Positions 34,811-44,607 are shown, counted from the first letter of the stretch. The stretch: DNA of 57,869 nt from Oscillospiraceae bacterium (GCA_015069095.1 SVJH01000014.1:1-57869); one strand, 5' to 3'. Notes: generated by a model from the letters alone, not told the origin. Numbers and translations are program-made.

Positions 34811-36436
34811 TTATGATATTTTTTCTATATGTTTCATTGCACCAACAGCATCCCAAAAAACATTTTTTTCACTTACTTTTTCAAAGAAACCTGATTTTTC
34901 AAGAGTGTTTTTTACATTGTCGTTAAGACCTGTAAAGAATACGTTTATCTGCTTATTATTTAAACTTTCAAATACTTCAACAAGTTCGCCAACTGCACTG
35001 TCATCAACAGAAGGCACACCCCTCATTGAAAGTATAAGATATTTGTATCCTTCAAGTTCATTTACTGCATTTTTAAGTTTATCCTGAGTAGCAAAAAACA
35101 TAGGTCCTGCAAGATACATAACTTTTGTTTTTGACTGATTTGATATTCCGTCAAGTCTTGATTCATCAACATCGCTTGATGTAATTGCAAGATTACTGCT
35201 TTTTAAGATGAAAATTACCATTGCTACAACAATTCCGACTAAAATTGCTATTGTTAAATCAAAAATTACTGTTGCAATCATTGTTGCTAAAAACTGAAGT
35301 ATGCTTGGAGTAAGTTTTCTTCCGAAAATATCTTTAATATCTTCCCATTCGTTCATTCTCCATGCAGTAACCATAAGTACACCTGCAAGTGCTGAAAGCG
35401 GAATTCTTGACATCACGCCTGATAAAACAAACATTGCGGCAATAAGAACGACTGAGTGGATTACACTTACCATTCTTGTGTGTCCGCCGGCTTTAATTGC
35501 AACGCTTGTTCTTGCAATAGCAGCAGTAGCAGGAACACCGCCAAAAAGCGGAATTACCATATTACCAACGCCTTGTGCTACAAGTTCTCTTGTTGCATCA
35601 ATTTTTTCGCCTTTCATTTTTCCTGCACTTGCACCGCAAAGAAGACTTTCTATCATACCAAGTGCCGCAATAGAAAATGCAGGAACAACAAGTTCTTTAA
35701 TATTTGAAAAATCTATTCCCATTACTAATAAGTTTTTTGGAGCAATAAGACTTCTTGGAATAGAGCCTACTTCTGCCACAACAGGAGTTTTGAACATACA
35801 CATATTTATAATAAGAACAACTATGATTGACGCAAGCGATGACGGTACATAATTAGACCATTTTTTTGGATAGAAAATCATTATTGCAACAACTAAAAGT
35901 CCAAAAAGTACGGCTGTCATATTAGGATTAAATCCAAGTGTGCCATAAGAAATAAGTTTTGCTATTGCGCCTTCGCCTTCAGATACAGTACCGAAGAAGT
36001 TATCAATCTGACCAAGTGCAATAATTACGGCAATACCTGATGTGAATCCTGTTATTACAGGCGAAGGTATGTAAGAAACAAGTTTACCTGTTCTTAAAAC
36101 CGCCAAAACAAGAAGCATCGCGCCTGATATAAATCCTGCAGTAAGAACGCCGCCTATTCCGTATTTTGCACTTACTGAAATAAGTATTGCACTCATAGCA
36201 CCAGTAGGGCCTGAAATCTGGTATGATGCACCTGATAGAATACCAATTATAATACCTGCAAAAATCGCAGTAATAAGCCCTGCTGTTGCATCTGCACCTG
36301 AACTTACACCGAATGCCAATGCAAGTGGAAGTGCAACTGCTGCAACAGTTATACCTGCCATGAGGTCTTTTGAAAATTTCTGACCATTGTAGCCTTTAAA
36401 TTCGCTTCTTAAATCGCTTGCAAATTTCTTAATCAT
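34811..36436 (-). CDS. SulP-family anion transporter with STAS domain
   Basis: This 541-residue inner-membrane protein has about 10-12 transmembrane helices, including the SulP motif AGITVAAVALPLALAFGV near residue 27 and GPTGAMSAIL. A C-terminal STAS domain begins near residue 435 (MYLAGPMFFATQDKL; MRGVPSVDDSAVGELVEVF). SulP proteins carry sulfate, bicarbonate or related anions; the substrate here is not assigned. The ATG at 36436 has GGAGG 5 nt upstream. Confidence 0.9.
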   Translation of the reverse strand: MIKKFASDLRSEFKGYNGQKFSKDLMAGITVAAVALPLALAFGVSSGADATAGLITAIFAGIIIGILSGASYQISGPTGAMSAILISVSAKYGIGGVLTAGFISGAMLLVLAVLRTGKLVSYIPSPVITGFTSGIAVIIALGQIDNFFGTVSEGEGAIAKLISYGTLGFNPNMTAVLFGLLVVAIMIFYPKKWSNYVPSSLASIIVVLIINMCMFKTPVVAEVGSIPRSLIAPKNLLVMGIDFSNIKELVVPAFSIAALGMIESLLCGASAGKMKGEKIDATRELVAQGVGNMVIPLFGGVPATAAIARTSVAIKAGGHTRMVSVIHSVVLIAAMFVLSGVMSRIPLSALAGVLMVTAWRMNEWEDIKDIFGRKLTPSILQFLATMIATVIFDLTIAILVGIVVAMVIFILKSSNLAITSSDVDESRLDGISNQSKTKVMYLAGPMFFATQDKLKNAVNELEGYKYLILSMRGVPSVDDSAVGELVEVFESLNNKQINVFFTGLNDNVKNTLEKSGFFEKVSEKNVFWDAVGAMKHIEKIS

Positions 36437-36540
36437 ATTTGCCTCCATATATTTTTCTTAAAATAAACTACATCATAATAACATATGTTTTTGAATTTGT
36501 AAACTCAAATGAAAAAATTTGTTTTATTTGAATAAAAATC

Positions 36541-36564
36541 ATACTTTTTCTGAAGAAAAAGTAT
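36541..36564. repeat. Perfect hairpin in the SulP leader
   Basis: ATACTTTTTC and GAAAAAGTAT form a 10-bp stem with a TGAA loop. On the minus strand it is followed by GATTTTTATT, so it could be a second terminator for the lipoprotein gene. Confidence 0.5.
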
Positions 36565-36590
36565 ACAAAAAGACTTACAATAGCAAAAAA

Positions 36591-36609
36591 GAGTACCGAT
36601 CTGGTACTC
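36591..36609 (-). terminator. Terminator of the lipoprotein gene
   Basis: GAGTACC pairs with GGTACTC; on the minus strand the stem is followed by six T residues. Confidence 0.75.
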
Positions 36610-36627
36610 TCTCTTTTTCTAAAAAAA

Positions 36628-37398
36628 TTATTTTATTTCAGCAATTTTCCACTCATCATCAGCAAGTTCTAATTCCATAGTTTTTGTTTCTACTTTATTT
36701 TTGCATTTTCCGATTGCTGCTTTCATTTCACTTGTCAAATCATCAAACATTTCAGGAATGACTTCTGACATATAGTCTTCAAACCAACCGTTAAAATCGT
36801 CTAATGCATCTTGATTTGTTTTTGAAAGTTCATTAAATTCTTCAACTGTCATATCAACATTTCTTTCATTTAAGAACTCTTTAATTACGTAATCAGTATC
36901 AAGCTCGTCAGCATAATTGCCCTTTACTTCTTCAACAATTTCATCCATATCAATAGATTCCATATCAAATGCTTCAACTTCATATGTTATTGTTGCAGTA
37001 TCTTCGTCTACTTCTACTTCTTTAATGTCAAATTCAGCATTTTTAGTTTTATCTTCTATCGCTTCTATAATTCTTCCAAGCATTTTTTCTGCTTCATCGT
37101 CATCTATATATTTTGCTGCATTGCCTATTACAGATTTAAATTCACTTACTTTAAACATATCTCTTATGTCGCCCTGAGGTTTTTCTTTAGCAAATTCTTC
37201 TGTACAAAGTTCTGCTGCAGCGTCGAAATCCATTTCTTTTATACAGTCAAAATATTCTTCCGCTACTTTCTGTACTGCTTTTTCTGCATCAGAGTCATCT
37301 TTGCCTTTTTTATCTTCTTTTTTGCCACATGCAACAAATGCTGTAAGCACAAGTGCTAATGCTAAAACAAGTGATAATACTTTTTTAAAATTTTTCAT
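36628..37398 (-). CDS. Putative lipoprotein of unknown function
   Basis: This 256-residue protein has a lipoprotein signal (KKVLSLVLALALVLTAFVAC, lipid-accepting Cys at residue 24), a charged KKEDKKGKDD linker, and an acidic, helical domain. The stretch VQKVAEEYFDCIKEMDFDAAAEL suggests an NTF2-like or DUF5105-like fold, but I do not assign a family. It has its own SD (AAAGGAG) and terminator, so it is probably monocistronic. Confidence 0.8.
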   Translation of the reverse strand: MKNFKKVLSLVLALALVLTAFVACGKKEDKKGKDDSDAEKAVQKVAEEYFDCIKEMDFDAAAELCTEEFAKEKPQGDIRDMFKVSEFKSVIGNAAKYIDDDEAEKMLGRIIEAIEDKTKNAEFDIKEVEVDEDTATITYEVEAFDMESIDMDEIVEEVKGNYADELDTDYVIKEFLNERNVDMTVEEFNELSKTNQDALDDFNGWFEDYMSEVIPEMFDDLTSEMKAAIGKCKNKVETKTMELELADDEWKIAEIK

Positions 37399-37487
37399 TG
37401 GTTAAATCTCCTTTTATTGTGTTATTGTTTTACAACAAAAAAATTCTAACACTAAATGAAAAAAATGTCAAGTTTTGAAAAAAACTC

Positions 37488-37516
37488 TTGACAAAAAAAT
37501 AAAGACGTATTATAAT
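37488..37516 (+). promoter_or_regulatory. Sigma-A promoter of the ctsR operon
   Basis: A perfect TTGACA (37488-37493), 17-bp spacer and perfect TATAAT (37511-37516) drive ctsR-mcsA-mcsB-clpC. Confidence 0.9.
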
Positions 37517-37527
37517 GTGCTTGTAAA

Positions 37528-37550
37528 GGTCAAAGAAAGTCAAAGTCAAA
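37528..37550 (+). promoter_or_regulatory. CtsR operator
   Basis: GGTCAAA-GAA-AGTCAAA (37528-37544) matches the CtsR heptad tandem repeat, and a third GTCAAA follows directly (37545-37550). It overlaps the predicted start of transcription, consistent with autorepression. Confidence 0.9.
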
Positions 37551-37579
37551 TTTGATTTTAGAAAGAAGATGATTAAAAA

Positions 37580-38029
37580 ATGAACATTAGCGATTTAATA
37601 GAAAACTTTATATGCGAAAAACTTGATGAGGAAAAAATTGTCGAACTTAAAAGAAATGAACTTGCATCCTTTCTCGGATGCGTACCTTCTCAAATCAACT
37701 ACGTTATTTCTACAAGATTCACAACCGAAAGAGGTTATATTGTAGAGAGCAGACGTGGTGGCGGAGGGTACATTAAAATTTCAAGAGTTGAAGTTCCAAA
37801 AAGCAATTTTCATATGCACATTATAAATTCAATTGGTCCTTCAATCGACTACCCTTCTGTTGTTGCTATACTTTCAAATATGGCAAACGATAACGTCATA
37901 AGTCTTGAGGCTGCAAACATTATTGCAAGTGCACTAAGCGACAAAGCACTTTCAATCGTTTCAGGCGTAACTTCAAAAAATGCCTTAAGGGCAAATATCT
38001 TTAAAAATATTCTTATAAATCTTATGTAG
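37580..38029 (+). CDS. ctsR: Transcriptional repressor CtsR
   Basis: CtsR represses class III heat-shock genes until phosphorylated/inactivated through McsB. The 149-residue protein has a winged-helix N-terminus with RNELASFLGCVPSQINYVISTRFTTERGYIVESRRGGGGYIKI, including the conserved glycine-rich wing. It is the first gene of the operon and is preceded by its own operator. Confidence 0.96.
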   Translation: MNISDLIENFICEKLDEEKIVELKRNELASFLGCVPSQINYVISTRFTTERGYIVESRRGGGGYIKISRVEVPKSNFHMHIINSIGPSIDYPSVVAILSNMANDNVISLEAANIIASALSDKALSIVSGVTSKNALRANIFKNILINLM

Positions 38030-38042
38030 GAGGATGATAATT

Positions 38043-38525
38043 ATGCTATGTAATAACTGTAACAAAAACATTGCAACATTTCACTATAAAAAAATAATAA
38101 ACGGTCAGAAAACCGAACTTAATCTTTGCGCAGAATGTGCATCTGAAATGGGATATATGACATCATTTCACGAAACTTTTGACTTTGGCAGCGCACTTAA
38201 CGACTTTTTAGGAATTACAAGTTCTCACGCAAAAATTATATGCCCTTCTTGTGGCACCGACCATGCTACATTTAAAAAGACAGGAAGACTTGGATGCGAA
38301 GACTGCTACAAACATTTCAAATCAACTATTGATGAAATTCTTCCGTCAATCCAGCCGGGACGTGAGCATAAAGGTAAAATAGCAGGCGAAAACAGCGCAG
38401 AATTTCTTAAAAAGAAAAAAATTAACGACCTTAAAGAAAATCTTAAAAAGGCTATTCTTGACGAAAGATACGAAGACGCCGCAAAGTTTAGAGATGAAAT
38501 TAAAAAAGAAGAAGAAAATCTATAG
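38043..38525 (+). CDS. mcsA: McsA, zinc-finger activator of McsB
   Basis: This 160-residue protein has two CxxC zinc-finger pairs (CNNCNKN ... CAEC; CPSCG ... CEDC) and a C-terminal UVR-like helix (LKKAILDERYEDAAKFRDEIKKEEEN). McsA binds and activates the arginine kinase McsB. The ATG at 38043 is chosen because AGGAGG ends 9 nt upstream; the ATG at 38034 abuts the SD. Confidence 0.94.
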   Translation: MLCNNCNKNIATFHYKKIINGQKTELNLCAECASEMGYMTSFHETFDFGSALNDFLGITSSHAKIICPSCGTDHATFKKTGRLGCEDCYKHFKSTIDEILPSIQPGREHKGKIAGENSAEFLKKKKINDLKENLKKAILDERYEDAAKFRDEIKKEEENL

Positions 38526-38540
38526 AAAGGAAGATGCAAA

Positions 38541-39566
38541 ATGAACAAATGGTATAAAGAATCAGGGTATCTTGACGATATAGTTTTAAGCACAAGAATC
38601 AGACTTGCCCGCAACATAAAAAATATTCCCTTCCCGTCTAAATTAAAAAGTGAAGATGCAAAAAAAGTTATCGAAAAAACACAAAATGCAGTAGAAAATT
38701 TCAACTACAAATTAAATAAAATAGACCTTGCATCACTTTCGGGAATTGAAAGACAATCTCTGCTTGAAGAACATCAAATAAGCAGTGCAATGCTTTCGGG
38801 AAGCGAAAATCAGGCATTTTTCCTTAGCGAAGATAACAAAGTCGGAATTATGGTAAATGAAGAAGACCATCTTAGAATTCAGTGTATTTACGCAGGATAC
38901 GAAACAGATAAAGCATTTGATTTAATAAATAAAGTTGATGATTATTTAAGCGAGAATTTAGAATATGCTTTCGATGAAAACTATGGATATTTAACAAGTT
39001 GCTTAACTAATCTTGGCACAGGAATAAGAGTTTCTTATATGGTACACATTCCTGCACTTTGCATGAGCGGTCTTTCAGATAAAATATTTTCTGTAATAGG
39101 AAAACTTGGCATTGCAGTGCGAGGCATCTACGGAGAAGGCTCAAAATCGCAAGGACACGTTTTCCAAATTTCAAATCAGATAACTTTAGGTGTTGACGAG
39201 AGCGAAATCATAAAAAAATTGAAAGATGCTATCGACAATATCATCTTACAGGAAAGAGAACTTCGAAACAAACTGTTTAAAGAAAACAGAATTGTTATTG
39301 AAGATAAAATTATGCGTTCATACGCCGTTATGAAATATGCAAAGATTATAAGTTCTAAAGAACTTTTAGATGCACTTTCTTTTGTAAGACTCGGAATATC
39401 TGAAAATATAATTGAAGGCATTGATTCAAAACTTATAAATACTCTTTTAATCGAAACGCGTCCTGCTCACATTATGTGTATAGAAAAAGAAGAACTTGAC
39501 GCACATATGCGTGATATTAAAAGAGCACAGATTGTAAACAGTATCTTAGAAGGTAAGGAGGAATAA
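38541..39566 (+). CDS. mcsB: Protein arginine kinase McsB
   Basis: McsB phosphorylates arginines on CtsR and misfolded proteins, marking them for ClpC-ClpP. The 341-residue protein has VLSTRIRLARNIKNIPFP at the N-terminus and the guanidinium-kinase block NEEDHLRIQCI near residue 112, with NLGTGIRVS and GEGSKSQGHVFQISNQ. AAAGGAAG precedes the ATG. It sits 15 bp after mcsA. Confidence 0.96.
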   Translation: MNKWYKESGYLDDIVLSTRIRLARNIKNIPFPSKLKSEDAKKVIEKTQNAVENFNYKLNKIDLASLSGIERQSLLEEHQISSAMLSGSENQAFFLSEDNKVGIMVNEEDHLRIQCIYAGYETDKAFDLINKVDDYLSENLEYAFDENYGYLTSCLTNLGTGIRVSYMVHIPALCMSGLSDKIFSVIGKLGIAVRGIYGEGSKSQGHVFQISNQITLGVDESEIIKKLKDAIDNIILQERELRNKLFKENRIVIEDKIMRSYAVMKYAKIISSKELLDALSFVRLGISENIIEGIDSKLINTLLIETRPAHIMCIEKEELDAHMRDIKRAQIVNSILEGKEE

Positions 39567-39569
39567 ATT

Positions 39570-41993
39570 ATGGAATCAAGATTTAACGAAAAGGCAAGAT
39601 GCGCCTTATCTTTTGCACATGAAACAGCCATAAAACTTTCTCACACATATGTTGGTACAGAAGATATACTCCTTGGAATTTTAAAAGAAGGCTCATCAAA
39701 AGCATACGAAGCACTTGCCGAGCAGGGTATTACATTTGAAAAAATTGTTGATATAATTGCACCGCAAGGCATTAGTGATGAAACATCAAATCAAAATATA
39801 CCGATGACGCCAAGAAGTAAAACTATTTTAGAACTTAGTTTTGCTGAATCAAGAAGAACCGGCTCTCCGCTTATCGGATGCGAACACATTTTACTTGCAA
39901 TCATTAAAGAAGGCGACGGAATTGCAGCAAAAATCTTATTTGAACTTGGATTTGACGTGCAAAAAGCAATAGCATTTATGTTTTCATCATCTTCGCCAAA
40001 AGAAAAAAATGCAAAAAAAGATTCTGCAATAGTAAAAAGCCTTGAGGGATTTGGCTCTGACCTTACACTCCTTGCAAAAGAAGGAAAGATTGACCCTATA
40101 ATCGGAAGGGATAAAGAAATTGAAAGAGTTATCCAGATACTTTCAAGAAGAACAAAAAACAATCCTTGTTTAATAGGCGAACCAGGAGTTGGTAAAACTG
40201 CAGTTGCAGAAGGCCTTGCATATCTTATTACAAACGGAAATGTTCCTGAAACTTTAAAAGACAAAACAATTTTCTCGCTTGATTTATCATCTATGATTGC
40301 AGGTACAAAGTACCGTGGCGAATTTGAAGAAAGAATTAAAAAAGCACTTGATGATGTTAAAAAGAACAAAAATATCATTCTGTTTATTGACGAAGTTCAT
40401 ACTATTGTCGGCGCAGGGGCAGCAGAAGGCGCAATGGATGCAGCAAACATTTTAAAACCGCTTCTTGCACGTGGCGAACTTCAGATAATCGGTGCTACAA
40501 CGCTGAATGAATACAGAAAGAACATCGAAAAAGACAGCGCACTTGAAAGACGTTTTCAGCCAATTATTGTAGGAGAACCTACTGTTGAGGAAACTATCGA
40601 AATTTTAAAGGGTATACGTGATAAATACGAAGCACATCACAAGGTTAAAATTTCAGACGAAGCACTAACAAGTGCGGCAAAACTTTCTGCAAGATATATA
40701 ACTGACAGATTTTTACCGGACAAAGCCATTGACTTAATTGACGAGGCAGCATCTAAAATAAGGATGAAAACTTTTACAATGCCACCTCAGGTTAAGGAGC
40801 TTGAAGATGAACTTAAAACGATAAAATCTGAAAAAGAAGAAGCAATAAAACTCGAAAACTTTGAAGAAGCGGCACGTATTCGCGACGAAGAAGAGAAAAA
40901 GAAAAAAGAACTTGAAAAAATAACAAATAACTGGAAAGAAAAAGCAAATGGCGAATACAAAACCGTTGGAGAAGACGAAATTTGTGATGTTATCACTCAG
41001 TGGACAAATATTCCTGTAAAAAAACTTGCACATGAGGATCAGGAAAAACTTAAAAATATGGAAGAAATACTGCACAAACGTGTTATTGGTCAAAACGAAG
41101 CAGTTTCATGCGTATCTAAAGCAATAAGACGTGGAAGAACAGGACTTAAAGACCCAAAACGTCCTACAGGTTCATTTATATTCTTAGGACCTACCGGCGT
41201 TGGTAAAACCGAACTTTCAAAGGCACTTGCCGAGGCAGTATTTGGCGATGAAAATTCTATTATAAGAATTGATATGAGTGAATATATGGATAAACACAAT
41301 GTATCAAAACTTATAGGCTCGCCTCCTGGATTTGTAGGATACGACGAAGGCGGACAACTTACTGAAAAAGTACGCAGAAAACCTTATTCTGTTATCCTTT
41401 TTGATGAAATTGAAAAGGCGCATCCTGATGTATTTAACATTCTTTTGCAAATTCTCGATGACGGAATTTTAACAGATTCGCAAGGCAGAAAAGTCGATTT
41501 TAAAAACACAATTATTATTATGACATCAAATATCGGCGCACGTCTTATCACAAACGAAGATAAAACAAACACATTGGGATTTAGCGCCATCGAAACACAT
41601 GACGAAGGAAAATCTTATGAAAAAATTAAAGAAGATGTAATGGGCGAAGTTAAAAAACTTTTCCGTCCTGAATTTATCAACAGAGTTGATGAAATAATTG
41701 TCTTCCATCAACTTTCAGAGGATAACATCAAAGATATAACACTTCTTATGCTTGATTCACTTAAACAAAGAATGAAAAATCTTGGAATTAACATAAGTTT
41801 TTCTGATGAAGTTGTATCTTACATTTCAAAAGAAGGTTTTGATATTTTATACGGTGCAAGACCGCTTCGCAGAGCAATACAATCAAAGGTTGAAGATATG
41901 CTCTCTGACGAAATGTTATCTAACACTATTGCAAACGGCGACAGTGCACAAGTAGTTTTAAAAGATGACAAAATTTGTCTTGAAAAACTTTAA
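39570..41993 (+). CDS. clpC: ATP-dependent Clp protease ATP-binding subunit ClpC
   Basis: This AAA+ unfoldase of 807 residues has two N-terminal Clp repeats, Walker A motifs GEPGVGKT near residue 203 and GPTGVGKT near residue 540, Walker B LFIDEVHTI and LFDEIEKAHPDV, and a middle UVR/M domain (EEAIKLENFEEAARIRDEEEKKKKELEK). The C-terminus carries the D2 small domain. It works with McsB and ClpP in protein quality control. GGAGG is 8 nt before the ATG. Confidence 0.97.
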   Translation: MESRFNEKARCALSFAHETAIKLSHTYVGTEDILLGILKEGSSKAYEALAEQGITFEKIVDIIAPQGISDETSNQNIPMTPRSKTILELSFAESRRTGSPLIGCEHILLAIIKEGDGIAAKILFELGFDVQKAIAFMFSSSSPKEKNAKKDSAIVKSLEGFGSDLTLLAKEGKIDPIIGRDKEIERVIQILSRRTKNNPCLIGEPGVGKTAVAEGLAYLITNGNVPETLKDKTIFSLDLSSMIAGTKYRGEFEERIKKALDDVKKNKNIILFIDEVHTIVGAGAAEGAMDAANILKPLLARGELQIIGATTLNEYRKNIEKDSALERRFQPIIVGEPTVEETIEILKGIRDKYEAHHKVKISDEALTSAAKLSARYITDRFLPDKAIDLIDEAASKIRMKTFTMPPQVKELEDELKTIKSEKEEAIKLENFEEAARIRDEEEKKKKELEKITNNWKEKANGEYKTVGEDEICDVITQWTNIPVKKLAHEDQEKLKNMEEILHKRVIGQNEAVSCVSKAIRRGRTGLKDPKRPTGSFIFLGPTGVGKTELSKALAEAVFGDENSIIRIDMSEYMDKHNVSKLIGSPPGFVGYDEGGQLTEKVRRKPYSVILFDEIEKAHPDVFNILLQILDDGILTDSQGRKVDFKNTIIIMTSNIGARLITNEDKTNTLGFSAIETHDEGKSYEKIKEDVMGEVKKLFRPEFINRVDEIIVFHQLSEDNIKDITLLMLDSLKQRMKNLGINISFSDEVVSYISKEGFDILYGARPLRRAIQSKVEDMLSDEMLSNTIANGDSAQVVLKDDKICLEKL

Positions 41994-42003
41994 AAATAAA
42001 ATA

Positions 42004-42039
42004 AAAAAAGGTCAAGTTCAATTGAACTTGACCTTTTTT
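42004..42039. terminator. Bidirectional terminator between clpC and secF
   Basis: A nearly loopless 36-nt palindrome, AAAAAAGGTCAAGTTCAA followed by its exact complement, has U-tracts on both transcripts and sits between convergent genes. Its arms also contain a GGTCAA sequence, a partial CtsR-like heptad that is probably coincidental. Confidence 0.88.
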
Positions 42040-42050
42040 ATTGTTTGTAA

Positions 42051-43178
42051 TTATCTTCTTTCTTTTTTGTTTTTCATACCTTTAAACATAGCCCAAACAG
42101 GACCTGCAATAAAGATTGAAGAATAAGTACCGCAAACGATACCGATTATAATTGGAAGAGCAAACTCTTTAACAGATTTAACACCAAGAATATAAACCAT
42201 TACTATTGTAATAAGTGTCGTTATACTTGTGTTGATTGCTCTTGTTAATGTTTGAGAAATACTTTTGTTTGTAACATCATCAAAACTTGCACTTTTTTCA
42301 AGTTTAGCATTTTCTCTGATTCTGTCGAAAATAACGATTGTTGCGTTGATAGAATAACCTAAAATTGTAAGCATCGCAGCAACAAAAGATGTATTTATCG
42401 GAAGACGGAAAATTAGGTATACACTCATCATAACAAGAAGGTCATGGATAAGTGCAACTACTGCTGATACACCTGATAAAAATTCAAATCTTATTGTGAT
42501 GTATAAAAGCATAAGCACTGCAGCAATAATAAGTGCTTTTGAAGCGTTGCCCCAAAGTTCAGAACCTACTGTTGCACTAACTTTATCTTCTGATATGATT
42601 TTAATCTGACCGTATTCATTCGCTAATACTTTTTTAACTTCTGCTATAGAAGCATCATCTGTCTGTCTGAATTTAACAATAAATCCTGTGTCTGTTTTAA
42701 CAACATTTGCTTTATCTATTGTTTTTACATTTTTAGCAACAAGTGCTGCAACTGCATCTTCGTTACATACGAATGAATCTTTTACTTTTGTTATATCTTC
42801 GCCTGTAATAATTTCAGATTTATTAAATCCAACTGTTGCAGTCTGTTCTTCATTAGGTGCTGCTTCCTGTGTTTGAGCCTGTGCATTTTCAGCACTTTCT
42901 GTTGTTTGAGCGTTTTCTGTATTTTCTGCATTTTCAACAGGTGCTTCTGCTTCAGCGTTTTGGGAAGGTGCTTCAGGTGTTACCTCTTGTTGAGGTTCTA
43001 CAGCATCTACTTTTTGCATTGTTTTAGTTGTTGCAACTTCTACTGTCATTGTGTAACCGCCAGTAAAGTCAATATCTGCATTAAATCCACCAAAAATAGC
43101 ATATGCGATAATTCCGGCAAGAATAATGGCAATTGATATTATAAAAGATATATTTCTTTTTTGTACATAATTAAACAT
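42051..43178 (-). CDS. secF: Protein translocase subunit SecF with low-complexity insertion
   Basis: SecF is the partner of SecD in proton-driven late protein export. The 375-residue protein has an N-terminal helix, the FNADIDFTGGYTMTVEV motif and the C-terminal RND-type helices (TTLITIVMVYILGVKSVKEFALPIIIGIVCGTYSSIF). Between the first helix and the P4-like domain, about residues 52-120 form a Gln/Glu/Ala-rich, Pro-containing disordered stretch (EPQQEVTPEAP ... AENAQAQTQEAA) absent from ordinary SecF. TAAGGAGG precedes the ATG. Confidence 0.95.
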   Translation of the reverse strand: MFNYVQKRNISFIISIAIILAGIIAYAIFGGFNADIDFTGGYTMTVEVATTKTMQKVDAVEPQQEVTPEAPSQNAEAEAPVENAENTENAQTTESAENAQAQTQEAAPNEEQTATVGFNKSEIITGEDITKVKDSFVCNEDAVAALVAKNVKTIDKANVVKTDTGFIVKFRQTDDASIAEVKKVLANEYGQIKIISEDKVSATVGSELWGNASKALIIAAVLMLLYITIRFEFLSGVSAVVALIHDLLVMMSVYLIFRLPINTSFVAAMLTILGYSINATIVIFDRIRENAKLEKSASFDDVTNKSISQTLTRAINTSITTLITIVMVYILGVKSVKEFALPIIIGIVCGTYSSIFIAGPVWAMFKGMKNKKERR

Positions 43179-43192
43179 TTCTTTGCCCCTCC

Positions 43193-44488
43193 TTACGCAC
43201 TGTATAATTTTGGATTTTTGCTTGCAAATCCAATTACTTGTTTTAATAAGAATTTAGTGATAACAATTGCAGTAAACATACTTACTACTGTACCGATAAA
43301 TAATGTAACTGCAAAACCTTTAATGCTACCTGTTCCAAAGAAATAAAGAACTACTGCAGCAATAAGTGTTGTTATGTTAGCATCAATGATAGATGTAAAT
43401 GCTCTTTTAAAGCCTGAGTCAACCGATGCGCGAAGTGTTTTACCAAGTCTTAATTCATCTTTGATTCTTTCAAAGATAATAACGTTGGCGTCAACTGCTG
43501 TACCGATTGTAAGTATAATACCTGCGATACCAGGAAGTGTAAGTGTTATTGAGAAAATTCCAAGAATACTTGCAACGATTGTAACATAAGCAACAAGTGC
43601 AACAGATGCTACAACACCGCATAGTCTGTATAGTGCAATCATAAAGATTATAACTAAAATCAAACCGATAAGACCTGCAAGTAAGCTTTTAGAAAGTGCT
43701 TCTTCACCAAGCTGAGCACCGATTGTTCTGCTTTCTACAACTTTTAAAGCAAATGGAAGGTTACCCGATTTAATCTGGCTTGCAAGATTGTTTGCATCTT
43801 CCGCTTCAAAGTTACCTGTAATCTGACAGTCTGTGCTGTCGATTTTTTCTGTTACAGACGGTCTTGAAATTTCTTCTCCGTCAAGATAAATCGCGATGTA
43901 GTTATCGCCGTTTGTATATGTTCTTATTCTGTCTGTTGCTTCTGCGAATTTAGTTTTGCCTTCGCCTGTAAGTTTTAAAGCAACATAGTAGCCCTGCGCA
44001 CCTGCATCGTTCATCTGTCCGTATACTGACTGTGCATCTGCTACATCTTTACCTTCAATAACAATATTACCGTCTTTGTCTTTGAACTCAAGTTTTGCTG
44101 TTGAGCCTAAAAGATCAACTGCAGACTGAGTATCCATAACAGCAGGGATTTCTACTCTAACTCGTCTGTCGCCCTGAGTTGTTGCAACTGCATCATAGTA
44201 CCCTTGTGAATCAAGACGTGTTCTTATAACAGCCTGAGCACTTTTAAGTTCTGCTTCTGAAACATTTTTCTGTGTATCTGCTTCAAACAGAATCATAGCA
44301 CCGCCGGCTAAATCCATACCTTTTTTAATACCTGTTTCTTCGTCCATTACATTTGTAATTTCATATCTGCCGATTGTCAAACCGCAAGTAGCAATATATG
44401 CACAAATGCAAATAATCAAAAATGCAATACTAAATCTTATAATGCTTTTTGATTTTGAATTCTTTGATTTAAAATTACTTGAACTCAT
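43193..44488 (-). CDS. secD: Protein translocase subunit SecD
   Basis: SecD is the membrane subunit assisting SecYEG. The 431-residue protein has an N-terminal helix, GLDLAGG-like GMDLAGGAMILFEAD, an extracellular P1 domain (TRLDSQGYYDA ... QIKSGNLPFALKVVESRTIGAQLG) and six RND helices with VDANVIIFERIKDE. The ATG at 44488 has AAAGGAGG 7 nt upstream; the open frame runs 24 nt further. It lies 14 bp upstream of secF. A separate lipoprotein copy of its P1 region lies at 44608-45375. Confidence 0.96.
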   Translation of the reverse strand: MSSSNFKSKNSKSKSIIRFSIAFLIICICAYIATCGLTIGRYEITNVMDEETGIKKGMDLAGGAMILFEADTQKNVSEAELKSAQAVIRTRLDSQGYYDAVATTQGDRRVRVEIPAVMDTQSAVDLLGSTAKLEFKDKDGNIVIEGKDVADAQSVYGQMNDAGAQGYYVALKLTGEGKTKFAEATDRIRTYTNGDNYIAIYLDGEEISRPSVTEKIDSTDCQITGNFEAEDANNLASQIKSGNLPFALKVVESRTIGAQLGEEALSKSLLAGLIGLILVIIFMIALYRLCGVVASVALVAYVTIVASILGIFSITLTLPGIAGIILTIGTAVDANVIIFERIKDELRLGKTLRASVDSGFKRAFTSIIDANITTLIAAVVLYFFGTGSIKGFAVTLFIGTVVSMFTAIVITKFLLKQVIGFASKNPKLYSA

Positions 44489-44521
44489 TTTTTTGCCTCC
44501 TTTTATAACCATACATTGTCT

Positions 44522-44550
44522 ATTATACCTTGAAAACTCATTTTAGTCAA
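44522..44550 (-). promoter_or_regulatory. Promoter of secDF
   Basis: Minus-strand TTGACT (44545-44550), a 17-bp spacer and TATAAT (44522-44527) lie about 34 bp upstream of the secD start. Confidence 0.82.
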
Positions 44551-44607
44551 TATATTTTTGTGTTTTTAATAAATATAATTCAAGTGTTTACAGCAATTAA
44601 AACTCAT

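Noticed and set aside
39791-40378. A 195-residue minus-strand open frame inside clpC
   Set aside because: Antisense to the conserved ClpC first AAA+ domain; no independent support.
42004-42039. GGTCAA in the clpC terminator as a second CtsR site
   Set aside because: Only a partial heptad within a terminator palindrome; no tandem repeat.
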